Shown piece after piece: positions 1-5,051 of a stretch of DNA of 5,778 nt. Source of the DNA: Anaerolineae bacterium (lineage in GTDB: Bacteria > Chloroflexota > Anaerolineae > Aggregatilineales > Phototrophicaceae); NCBI GenBank assembly GCA_014379235.1, contig JACMMD010000797.1:1-5778 (forward strand). Reading direction: 5' to 3'. Below the pieces are notes generated by a model. The model was not told the origin of the DNA. It saw nothing but the letters and a program-made list of their open reading frames with translations, and did not search any database. Position numbers and translations under genes: made by a program. Positions within the stretch are counted from its first letter, which is position 1. Each line of letters starts with the position of its first letter.

Positions 1-555
1 CATCAAGCCTTTGACGTGGGTGAAGTTGCGACTGCCGCCGCCTTCGCAGGCATAGGCCGCCAGCGTGAACGGTGCGCCGCTAAAGCCGATCAAGGGCACG
101 GCGCGCTGATCGAGTTCGGCGCGGGCGAGGCGAATGGCTTCCAGCGTGAACGACAGGCTTTCTTGGGGCGGAGTCACGCGCAGCGCGTCCACATCAGCGG
201 CGCTGCGAATCGGGTTATGAATGAGCGGGCCTTCGCCCTTCACGAATTCGAGCTTCAGCCCCATGCCTTCGAGCGGCGGCAGAATGTCCGCGAAGATGAT
301 GGCCGCGTCGAGGTCGAAAGCGTTGATTGGTTGCATGGTGACTTCGCAGGCCAGTTCCGGTGTCTTGATGATTTCCAGAATGTCGTAACGCTGGCGCAGG
401 GCCTGATACTCGGCCATGTAGCGCCCGGCCTGACGCATCAACCATAGGGGAGTCGCGTCGGTGGGCTGGCGATGGCAGGCGCGCAAGAGGCGGCTGTTGG
501 CGGCCCAATCCTGCGCGCTGGTTGATAACGGTTGCTGTGTGATGAGTCGTTCCAT
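1..555 (-). CDS. hemE: Uroporphyrinogen decarboxylase, N-terminal half (3' end outside window)
   Basis: Converts uroporphyrinogen III to coproporphyrinogen III by removing four acetate carboxyl groups, without a cofactor, in the cytoplasm. The 185 visible residues carry the family signature PLWLMRQAGRYMAEY at about 36-50, with the two substrate-binding arginines (R41, R45). FADILPP at 88-94 contains the catalytic aspartate (D90, equivalent to Asp86 of the human enzyme). GFSGAPFTLAAY follows at 157-168, then EGGGSRNF at 171-178. The family is usually about 340-360 residues, so roughly half is present; the frame is open to the window edge. The ATG at 553-555 is the only good start, because the same frame reads back to the stop of the upstream deacylase with no other ATG or GTG. 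It gives about 20 residues more than E. coli HemE before the core. No strong Shine-Dalgarno site is seen; GGA lies directly before the ATG. The deacylase ends 45 bases upstream, so co-transcription is possible. Identity is near certain; the exact start is less so. Confidence 0.96.
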   Translation of the reverse strand, partial: MERLITQQPLSTSAQDWAANSRLLRACHRQPTDATPLWLMRQAGRYMAEYQALRQRYDILEIIKTPELACEVTMQPINAFDLDAAIIFADILPPLEGMGLKLEFVKGEGPLIHNPIRSAADVDALRVTPPQESLSFTLEAIRLARAELDQRAVPLIGFSGAPFTLAAYACEGGGSRNFTHVKGLM

Positions 556-559
556 TCCA

Positions 560-584
560 TAGGGCGAGGCATGTCTCGCCCCTA
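560..584. repeat. Palindromic repeat between deacylase and hemE
   Basis: The arms TAGGGCGAG (560-568) and CTCGCCCCTA (575-584) are inverted copies around a GCATGT centre. The only irregularity is one extra C in the right arm; inside the centre a G:T pair would extend the stem. The sequence looks like a slightly decayed copy of a perfect palindrome. On the hemE (minus) strand the element is followed by ATGGA and the hemE start, not by a T-run. It is therefore not a classical terminator, and in RNA the hairpin would end about four bases before the start codon. GC-rich palindromes of this style occur dispersed in some genomes, notably as I recall in Chloroflexota and cyanobacteria. Whether this one is multicopy cannot be seen here. 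Confidence 0.7.
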
Positions 585-600
585 CAAAAACAATGTTCGT

Positions 601-1536
601 TTAAACAGGTTGGGCGATCACGTATACCAGTCCCGAACCTTCGACCACGCAGATTTCTGGACGCAGAAGCATCATGGCGGTCTGAGCGTGGGGCGCGGTG
701 AATACTTGCAGTTCTTCCAGCGTGTGCATATCGAGAATCTTGCCCATTTCCGTGCCTGCGGGGACGATGGTGCCAACCGCGTCTGCGCGCAGCGTCGGCA
801 CGAAAATGCCGCCAACCAGCGCCCGCAGCGCTTCGGTCTTGCTGACATCGGTAGAGACCTTCGCGGGGGCGGGGGCAGCGGGCAAGCTCAACACGTCCAT
901 GTTATATAGGGCGCGTTCCATGCCTTCGACAATCTGATCGTGCCAGTACATTTCGTCGCCGGAACGGCCACCGACTTCGATATTCACAACTTTGATGCCC
1001 AACCCACGCGCATAAGTCGTTAAGCCGCCGGGTTTGTTGGGCGCGTTAGAGATGAACGGCGCGCCGAAATCCGCCGCCAACTGCTCCGAGCCTTCGAAGC
1101 GCTTGACGAAGGCGTTGACACACCAACTGCCGCCACCGTGCAGGTCGATGATGACATCGCTGTCAGCCACCAGCGGCGCGATGTGCGCGGCGAGGCGTTC
1201 GGTGTGCGAACCTGCGGCGTTGCCGGGAAATACGCCGTCGAGGTCAATCGGGTTGGGTGAGTCGATGGTCGAGTTACGGGTGTTAGCTTCTGCCGCCAGC
1301 GCGTTGGCCGTCGGGATGATGCGAATGCGCCCTTTGAGGCTTTCAATCGGATGTTGAAGCAGTGCTTTCATGGTCAAGGCTGACCACGGCCCCTCGTCAC
1401 CATGTGTGCCAGCGATCAGCGTGACTCGTGTGCCGCCTGTGCCGACTTCGCCATAGGCGAGGGGGATGTGGCGCGCAGCAGAATTGGATGTTACTTTAAC
1501 TTCGTGCCAAGTGAGAGATTCGAAAATTGTAACCAT
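601..1536 (-). CDS. Zinc-dependent deacylase, succinylglutamate desuccinylase/aspartoacylase (AstE/AspA) superfamily
   Basis: A 311-residue protein of the M14-like AstE/AspA superfamily, whose members hydrolyse the amide of N-acylated amino acids in the cytoplasm. AGTHGDEGP at 42-50 supplies the first two zinc ligands (H45, E48). DLHGGG at 131-136 supplies the third (H133). VNIEVGG at 184-190 carries the likely catalytic glutamate (E187). The DLDGVFPG stretch (98-105) matches the family's D-L-N-R-x-F-P-G motif, with N-R changed to D-G. R87 lies in a conserved-looking N-x-R-N segment just before it. The C-terminal third (about 235-311) is a beta-rich domain (GGIFVPTLRADAVGTIVPAG) typical of the DoeB-like/AstE branch. 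The start is the ATG at 1534-1536, with AGGAG ten bases upstream. A promoter-like sequence lies in the 125-base gap before it. It sits between hicA and hemE, and its substrate is unknown. Members of the branch include N-acetyl-diaminobutyrate deacetylase; the sequence does not fix which. The loss of N-R from the usual motif suggests a substrate other than acetyl-aspartate. Family call strong, specific activity unassigned. Confidence 0.88.
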   Translation of the reverse strand: MVTIFESLTWHEVKVTSNSAARHIPLAYGEVGTGGTRVTLIAGTHGDEGPWSALTMKALLQHPIESLKGRIRIIPTANALAAEANTRNSTIDSPNPIDLDGVFPGNAAGSHTERLAAHIAPLVADSDVIIDLHGGGSWCVNAFVKRFEGSEQLAADFGAPFISNAPNKPGGLTTYARGLGIKVVNIEVGGRSGDEMYWHDQIVEGMERALYNMDVLSLPAAPAPAKVSTDVSKTEALRALVGGIFVPTLRADAVGTIVPAGTEMGKILDMHTLEELQVFTAPHAQTAMMLLRPEICVVEGSGLVYVIAQPV

Positions 1537-1546
1537 AATGCAGTTT

Positions 1547-1551
1547 CTCCT
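1547..1551 (-). promoter_or_regulatory. Ribosome binding site of the deacylase
   Basis: AGGAG on the minus strand, ten bases before the ATG at 1536. It supports that start over internal ones and is among the clearer Shine-Dalgarno matches in the window. Confidence 0.7.
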
Positions 1552-1589
1552 AAGTGGATATGTTGATGGAAGTCGGATTTTACTGTGCG

Positions 1590-1619
1590 ACTATACCCCT
1601 TCACATATTCGCTTGTCGA
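1590..1619 (-). promoter_or_regulatory. Candidate sigma-70 promoter for the deacylase (and perhaps hemE)
   Basis: On the minus strand TCGACA (1614-1619; five of six matches to TTGACA) is separated by 18 bases from TATAGT (1590-1595; five of six matches to TATAAT). Transcription would start near 1583, giving a leader of about 45 bases with a good ribosome binding site. The -35 box lies inside the repeated TTGTCGA motif described separately. Inferred from sequence match only. Confidence 0.45.
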
Positions 1620-1629
1620 CAATCGACAA
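1613..1629. promoter_or_regulatory. Operator-like inverted and direct repeat over the -35 box
   Basis: The plus strand reads TTGTCGACAATCGACAA. The outer arms TTGTCGA and TCGACAA form a 7-bp inverted repeat with a 3-base spacer. The first ten bases, TTGTCGACAA, are also a perfect palindrome. On the minus strand the element reads as two tandem TTGTCGA units followed by CAA. It overlaps the candidate -35 box of the deacylase, which suits a repressor site. No regulator gene lies next to it other than the hicBA pair, which ends about 33 bases away. Structure seen; function inferred. Confidence 0.4.
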
Positions 1630-1661
1630 TTGGTTATATTAGGCAGTTAAATGTGAAATTC

Positions 1662-1895
1662 CTAATCCAAAAAATCAATAAATTCTTCTACAGTTATTCC
1701 AGCCTGCTTGATGATTGAGCGCAGCGTACCCCGTGGTAGCGGCTTCTTACTGATTGGAACAGGCACGGTACGGGCTGGTTGAGGATCATCACGGCGCATT
1801 TGTACGTGACTACCTTTCTGGCGAGAAATATAAAATCCTGCGCGTTGCAATGCCTTGATGCAATCGTCAGGCTTTAGCGTTGGCAACCGACTCAT
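1662..1895 (-). CDS. hicA: HicA-family mRNA interferase toxin
   Basis: A 77-residue protein of the HicA (YcfA-like) toxin family, small double-stranded-RNA-binding-fold ribonucleases that cut mRNA without the ribosome and are held in check by HicB. The family pattern is clear. LPTLKPDDCIKALQRAGF comes at the N-terminus, then RQKGSHVQMRR at 25-35 with the catalytic histidine (H30) in the G-S-H motif. Next is VPVPISKKPLPRGTLRSIIKQAGI, ending in a hydrophobic EEFIDFLD tail. The length is normal for the family and all key residues appear intact, so the toxin should be active. Its ATG overlaps the hicB stop by four bases (ATGA), which points to translational coupling; no strong ribosome binding site of its own is seen. 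Antitoxin-first order is the reverse of E. coli hicAB but common in other bacteria. The deacylase follows after 125 bases. Confidence 0.9.
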   Translation of the reverse strand: MSRLPTLKPDDCIKALQRAGFYISRQKGSHVQMRRDDPQPARTVPVPISKKPLPRGTLRSIIKQAGITVEEFIDFLD

Positions 1896-2122
1896 ACATC
1901 GAGCACCAGCGATTGTTCGACGGGTAAGGCATCAACGTCCTCTGGAGGAACAGGTTCGCCATGTGCGATTAAGTCCTCGATGTGTAGTTCGATGGCTTCC
2001 TCAATCATGCGAATTGCATCATCCATGCTTTCGCCCATGCTGGCGATGCCTAAGCTAGGACATTCCACCCAATAGGGAACTTCTTCATCAGGTTCACTGC
2101 GATGAATAACAATACGCCGCAT
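1892..2122 (-). CDS. hicB: HicB-like antitoxin, short form without visible DNA-binding domain
   Basis: A 76-residue HicB-like (UPF0150) antitoxin, expected to bind HicA and mask its active site. The visible core is a beta-hairpin/helix with the typical pattern: YWVECPSLGIASMGESMDDAIRMIEEAIELHIEDLIAHGEPVPPE at about 17-61. E. coli-type HicB proteins are about twice as long and add a C-terminal helix-turn-helix or ribbon-helix-helix domain for autorepression. Here the protein ends at LPVEQSLVLDV with no such domain, so any autoregulation would need HicA, another protein or another mechanism. The start is the ATG at 2120-2122, with a strong GGGAG eight bases before the start region (2129-2133). 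A TATAAT box lies further upstream, so the pair probably has its own promoter. It overlaps hicA by four bases. Confidence 0.9.
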   Translation of the reverse strand: MRRIVIHRSEPDEEVPYWVECPSLGIASMGESMDDAIRMIEEAIELHIEDLIAHGEPVPPEDVDALPVEQSLVLDV

Positions 2123-2128
2123 GATTTT

Positions 2129-2133
2129 CTCCC
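2129..2133 (-). promoter_or_regulatory. Ribosome binding site of hicB
   Basis: GGGAG (within AAGGGAGA) on the minus strand, six bases before the ATG at 2122. This strong site fits antitoxin made in excess of the coupled toxin. Confidence 0.7.
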
Positions 2134-2144
2134 TTCAACCAGCT

Positions 2145-2169
2145 TTGTTCATCGTTTTGTCACGAACAA
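2145..2169. repeat. Inverted repeat in the hicBA leader
   Basis: TTGTTC (2145-2150) and GAACAA (2164-2169) are exact inverted copies separated by 13 bases. The element lies just downstream of the likely transcription start and before the ribosome binding site. It could be an operator half-site pair or a weak leader hairpin. The arms are only six bases long and AT-rich, so chance cannot be excluded. Confidence 0.35.
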
Positions 2170-2177
2170 TGGAGAGC

Positions 2178-2183
2178 ATTATA
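2178..2183 (-). promoter_or_regulatory. Candidate -10 box of hicBA
   Basis: A perfect TATAAT on the minus strand in the 91-base gap between hemB and hicB, 56 bases upstream of the hicB ATG. At 17 bases further upstream the sequence is CGGTTA, a poor -35 match, and there is no TGN extension. It is therefore a plausible but incomplete promoter that would let the toxin-antitoxin pair be expressed independently of the hem genes. Confidence 0.45.
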
Positions 2184-2198
2184 GCTTAACAACTAAAG

Positions 2199-2216
2199 GC
2201 TAACCGCTAACAGCTA
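2199..2216. repeat. Short heptamer repeat at the hemB stop
   Basis: The plus strand reads GCTAACC, GCTAACA, GCTA in tandem, about two and a half copies of a GCTAACN unit. Related units follow to the left (GCTTAAC at 2184-2190). The hemB stop codon (TAG on the minus strand, 2214-2216) lies in the last copy. It resembles the short heptamer tandem repeats seen between genes in some bacterial genomes. Small and possibly due to chance. Confidence 0.4.
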
Positions 2217-3266
2217 TTCTTCTAACCACTTCACCGCGTCTTTGGCGAAGTACGAGATAATCATGTCCGCGCCGGCCCGCTTGATCCCGATCAGGCTTTC
2301 CAGCGCCACGCGCTTGAGATCGAGCCAACCGTTGGCGGCGGCGGCGTGTATCATGGCGTATTCGCCGCTCACCTGATAAGCCGCGAGGGGCAAATTGTAC
2401 TGCTGGCGAACCGCGCTGATGATGTCGAGATAGGCCAAGGCCGGCTTGACCATTAGCATATCCGCACCTTCAGCCACGTCGATAGCTACCTCTTTGAGCG
2501 CCTCACGCGCATTCGCGGGATCCATCTGGTACTGGCTGCGATCACCGAACGATGGCGGACTTTCGGCGGCTTCGCGGAAGGGGCCATAAAAGCCGCTAGA
2601 GAACTTGGCCGCGTAGGTCATGATGCTGATATGTTCCAGCGCTTCGCCGTCCAGCGCCGCCCGAATCGTGCCGACCATGCCGTCGATCATGCCCGATGGC
2701 GCGATGATGTCCGCGCCGGCCTGCGCGTGAACGATGGACGCTTGAGCGAGTAATTCGAGCGTGGCGTCGTTGAGCAGGTAGCCAACGGGCAGCGACGGTG
2801 TGTAATGCTCGTTGTCGTCGGGCACGTTGATGATGCCGCAGTGACCATGATCGGTGTACTCGCAGAAGCACATATCCGAGATAACGATGAGTTCTGGCGC
2901 GGCGTCTTTGATGGCATGGATGGCCGTTGGCACAATGCCATCAGGATTATAGTTGTCTGTGCCGCAAGCGTCTTTGTGGGCCGGGATGCCGAACAGCACC
3001 ACCGCCGGAATACCGAGCGCGGCGATCTGGCGCGCTTCGTCGGCCAGCTTATCGACGGTCATCTGGAACTGTCCCGGCATCGACTTGATCGGTATTCTCT
3101 GGTCGTGGCCGTGCCGCACGAACAACGGATAAATGAAATCGTCGGGCGTGAGGGTGGTCTCGCGTACCATGCGCCGTAGCGCTGGATGCAAACGCAGTCG
3201 ACGCGGGCGTAAAACAGGGCGGCGTTGTTCAGCGGAGATACGCTGTTTCTCGTTGTCGATGAGCAT
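2214..3266 (-). CDS. hemB: Delta-aminolevulinic acid dehydratase (porphobilinogen synthase), zinc type
   Basis: Condenses two 5-aminolevulinates into porphobilinogen in the cytoplasm; members of the family are usually homo-octamers. The 350-residue protein has the conserved start RPRRLRLHPALRRMVRETTL (about 21-39). The active-site zinc triad is in DMCFCEYTDHGHCGI: C133, C135 and C143. The two Schiff-base lysines are K221 in MTYAAKFSSGFYGPFREAA and K274 in MLMVKPALAYLDI. YQMDPANAREAL (246-257) and YQVSGEYAMI (297-306) are also typical. Three cysteines, rather than the aspartates of magnesium-type enzymes, mark it as zinc dependent. The start is the ATG at 3264-3266, five bases after the hemD stop, with AAGGA nine bases upstream. 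It adds about 12 residues before the PRRLR motif relative to E. coli. It is tightly coupled to hemD and is the last gene of the compact hem block; hicB follows after 91 bases. Confidence 0.98.
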   Translation of the reverse strand: MLIDNEKQRISAEQRRPVLRPRRLRLHPALRRMVRETTLTPDDFIYPLFVRHGHDQRIPIKSMPGQFQMTVDKLADEARQIAALGIPAVVLFGIPAHKDACGTDNYNPDGIVPTAIHAIKDAAPELIVISDMCFCEYTDHGHCGIINVPDDNEHYTPSLPVGYLLNDATLELLAQASIVHAQAGADIIAPSGMIDGMVGTIRAALDGEALEHISIMTYAAKFSSGFYGPFREAAESPPSFGDRSQYQMDPANAREALKEVAIDVAEGADMLMVKPALAYLDIISAVRQQYNLPLAAYQVSGEYAMIHAAAANGWLDLKRVALESLIGIKRAGADMIISYFAKDAVKWLEE

Positions 3267-3271
3267 CGCAA

Positions 3272-4093
3272 TTATTCCTTGTATTCGCGTTCTCTAGCCG
3301 GGGATTTCAATCCCCGGTTTTCAAAATAGCTCGCTAGCTCCGCAACCAGCGCGGGCAGTGTATGTTCGCGTGACTTCACATCAACCGACAAGCCGCACTC
3401 GCTTGCGGTTTGCGCGGTTGATGGGCCGATACAAGCAATCGTCACCTGCGCCACATCAGAGGCACTGCCGCTTTCGCTGCTCAGTCGTGTGAGAAAGTGA
3501 TGCACCGCCGACGAACTGGCGAAGGTAATGGCATCGACTTCGTTGGCCGCCAACATTGCGGGCAAATCAACGCCGCCGCTGCCGATGACGGTGCGATAAG
3601 CGTCAACATTGGTCACTTTCGCGCCGGCCCCTGTGAGTGTCGCGGCGAGAACATCGTTGGCGATGGCTGACTGCGGCAGTAGTATTCGCATCTCCGGTAT
3701 GATTCGCAACGCGACAGCCAGCGCGATGGTGGTATAACCTTCGGGCATGACGGTTGATTTCAAGCCGAGCATATTTTGTGCCAACTGCGCCGTTGCCGGC
3801 CCGACTACGCCGACTGTCGGCATTTGTAAGCAGTCGAAGGGCAGCGAGAGGGCGGTCAGCCGCTTGGTTAAGGCGATGACGGTGTTGGCGCTGGTCAGCA
3901 GCAGGCAGTCAAAGCCGCCGTTCGCAGCCGATTTCAGCGCGTCATCGAGCGCCATGCTATCTTCCGGCGGCGCGATGTCGATGCACGGATACAGCAGCGG
4001 TTTTGCATCGCGTTCTCGCAGCAGCGTGGCCAATTCTTCCGCTTGATGTGGTGCGCGTGTGACCACGACTCGCTTGCCGGTAAGCCCGCTCAC
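3272..4093 (-). CDS. hemD: Uroporphyrinogen-III synthase
   Basis: Cyclises hydroxymethylbilane to uroporphyrinogen III, inverting ring D. The family is poorly conserved in sequence, but the 273 residues show its two-domain layout. VVVTRAPHQAEELATLLRERDA is at the N-terminus. LLLTSANTVIAL (about 64-75), VGVVGPATAQLAQNML and EGYTTIALAVAL belong to the next part. ILLPQSAIANDVLAATLTGAGAKV, VDAITFASSSAVHHFL and IACIGPSTAQTASECGL follow. The location directly after hemC confirms the call. The start is a GTG at 4091-4093, whose first bases overlap the hemC TGA stop (GTGA). GGAG eight bases upstream (4102-4105) supports it. The last 16 residues (258-273, ENRGLKSPAREREYKE) lie beyond the expected end of the domain. 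They are encoded largely by a perfect palindrome (3298-3317), so the tail looks like an acquired extension. It is probably harmless, since the fold ends with the SYFE helix. Confidence 0.95.
   Translation of the reverse strand: MSGLTGKRVVVTRAPHQAEELATLLRERDAKPLLYPCIDIAPPEDSMALDDALKSAANGGFDCLLLTSANTVIALTKRLTALSLPFDCLQMPTVGVVGPATAQLAQNMLGLKSTVMPEGYTTIALAVALRIIPEMRILLPQSAIANDVLAATLTGAGAKVTNVDAYRTVIGSGGVDLPAMLAANEVDAITFASSSAVHHFLTRLSSESGSASDVAQVTIACIGPSTAQTASECGLSVDVKSREHTLPALVAELASYFENRGLKSPAREREYKE
3276..3280 (-). promoter_or_regulatory. Ribosome binding site of hemB
   Basis: AAGGA on the minus strand, nine bases before the hemB ATG. It lies within the last codons of hemD, as expected for coupled translation. 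Confidence 0.65.
3298..3317. repeat. Perfect palindromic element inside the 3' end of hemD
   Basis: Arms CCGGGGATT (3298-3306) and AATCCCCGG (3309-3317) are exact inverted copies, nine bases each, around a two-base TC centre. The element sits in frame in hemD and is read as NRGLKSPA. Its GC-rich arms stand out, and it lies about 30-50 bases before the hemB start, so in mRNA it could form a strong hairpin near the hemD-hemB junction. There is no T-run after it on either strand that would make it a terminator. Similar GGGGATT-AAATCCCC palindromes are, as I recall, dispersed in some Chloroflexota and cyanobacterial genomes. Copy number cannot be judged here. Confidence 0.8.
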
Positions 4094-5046
4094 GAGCCGA
4101 ACTCCAGAAGCTCCGCCGCGCCCTGTACTAACGCCGCTTGTGCTAATGCTATGCCTGTAACATAGGCGATTTGATTTGCGTCCGTGCCTGCCAACGGCGC
4201 GGAAACGTTCACGTCAATCTGTGCCGAGCCATCCGGCGCGGTGACTCGCCCGTGCAAATGCAGCGTTTCGCCATCAACCATGCTGTAAGCGGCAATCGGC
4301 AGCGAACAGCCGCCGCCAAGCCCTGCGAGAAAGGCCCGTTCGGCGGTGGTGGCGAGGTGCGAGTCGCGGTGATTGAGCGGCGCAAGCAGGACACGGCTCG
4401 GTTCATCATCGCGGCATTGGACGGCTAACGCGCCTTGCCCCGGCGCAGGCAGCATCACATCTAAAGCCAGCGTTTCGCTGATGGTGTCTGTGCGTTCTAA
4501 GCGTTCTAAGCCAGCATAAGCTAATAAAATCGCATCGTAAGGGCCGTTGGGATCGAGCGCTTTACGCAGGCGGGTATCGACGTTGCCGCGAATGTCGATC
4601 AGGCGTAAATCAGGGCGATGGTAAAGAAGCTGCGCGCTCCGGCGGCGGCTGCTGGTGCCGACTGCCGCGCCTTTGGGCAGAGTCGCCAGCGTGTAACCGC
4701 TGCGGCTTATCACTGCATCGGCGGGGTTGGCGCGCTGCGTGATCGCGCCGAGTGCGAGTCCCGGCGGCGTTTCAGTGGGCAGGTCTTTCAGGCTGTGAAC
4801 CGCCAGATCAATACTGCCATTTCGCAGCGCGGTTTCGAGTTCAGCCGTGAAAACGCCTTTGCCGCCGATTAGGGGCAGGGGGGTATCGAGCGTCTTATCG
4901 CCTGTGGTGGTGATGATCTGCGTCTCGATTTCGACATCGGCGTGCGCTATTTGCAGCAAGGCGCGCACATGCTCGGTTTGCCAACGAGCCAGCGCCGAGC
5001 CGCGTGTGCCGATGCGTACTACTGAGGTCGCCACTGTACCATCCAT
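4090..5046 (-). CDS. hemC: Porphobilinogen deaminase (hydroxymethylbilane synthase)
   Basis: Links four porphobilinogens head to tail into hydroxymethylbilane, using a covalently bound dipyrromethane cofactor. The chosen start gives 318 residues, close to E. coli (313). RIGTRGSALARWQ (11-23) opens the fold. HSLKDLP at 84-90 has the catalytic aspartate (D88). VGTSSRRRSAQL at 129-140 gives the arginines that hold substrate and cofactor. IDIRGNVDTRLRK (150-162) and LPAPGQGALAVQ (199-210) are typical. The cofactor-bearing cysteine is C247 in GLGGGCSLPIAAY. I place the start at the ATG 5044-5046, five bases after the ferrochelatase stop. The open frame runs on to 5133, but only to a TTG that overlaps the ferrochelatase, and it would add 29 residues unlike any HemC. 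No good Shine-Dalgarno site is visible, so coupling to the upstream gene is likely. A 9-base tandem duplication (4492-4509) gives LERLER at 180-185. The stop overlaps hemD by four bases. Confidence 0.97.
   Translation of the reverse strand: MDGTVATSVVRIGTRGSALARWQTEHVRALLQIAHADVEIETQIITTTGDKTLDTPLPLIGGKGVFTAELETALRNGSIDLAVHSLKDLPTETPPGLALGAITQRANPADAVISRSGYTLATLPKGAAVGTSSRRRSAQLLYHRPDLRLIDIRGNVDTRLRKALDPNGPYDAILLAYAGLERLERTDTISETLALDVMLPAPGQGALAVQCRDDEPSRVLLAPLNHRDSHLATTAERAFLAGLGGGCSLPIAAYSMVDGETLHLHGRVTAPDGSAQIDVNVSAPLAGTDANQIAYVTGIALAQAALVQGAAELLEFGS
4492..4509. repeat. 9-base tandem duplication within hemC
   Basis: GCGTTCTAA occurs twice in a row and is read on the minus strand as LER-LER (residues 180-185) after the conserved AYAG. 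It preserves the frame. It falls in a surface-loop region that differs in length between family members. Confidence 0.6.
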
Positions 5047-5051
5047 GCTGA

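Noticed and set aside
16..447. Open frames on the plus strand across hemE and the other hem genes
   Set aside because: They lie fully opposite well-supported genes and their translations show no family pattern. Such frames are common in GC-rich DNA.
560..584. Palindrome before hemE as a rho-independent terminator of the deacylase
   Set aside because: On the minus strand the stem is followed by ATGGA and the hemE start with no T-run; the T-rich stretch lies before the stem instead. On the plus strand an A-run, not a T-run, follows.
1662..2122. hicBA as part of a larger defence or mobile element
   Set aside because: No integrase, transposase, attachment-site repeat or other defence gene lies nearby. 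The pair stands alone between housekeeping genes.
3298..3317. hemD palindrome as a CRISPR repeat or a terminator
   Set aside because: It is a single copy here with no spacers, and neither strand has a T-run directly after the stem. hemB also follows within 50 bases on the same strand.
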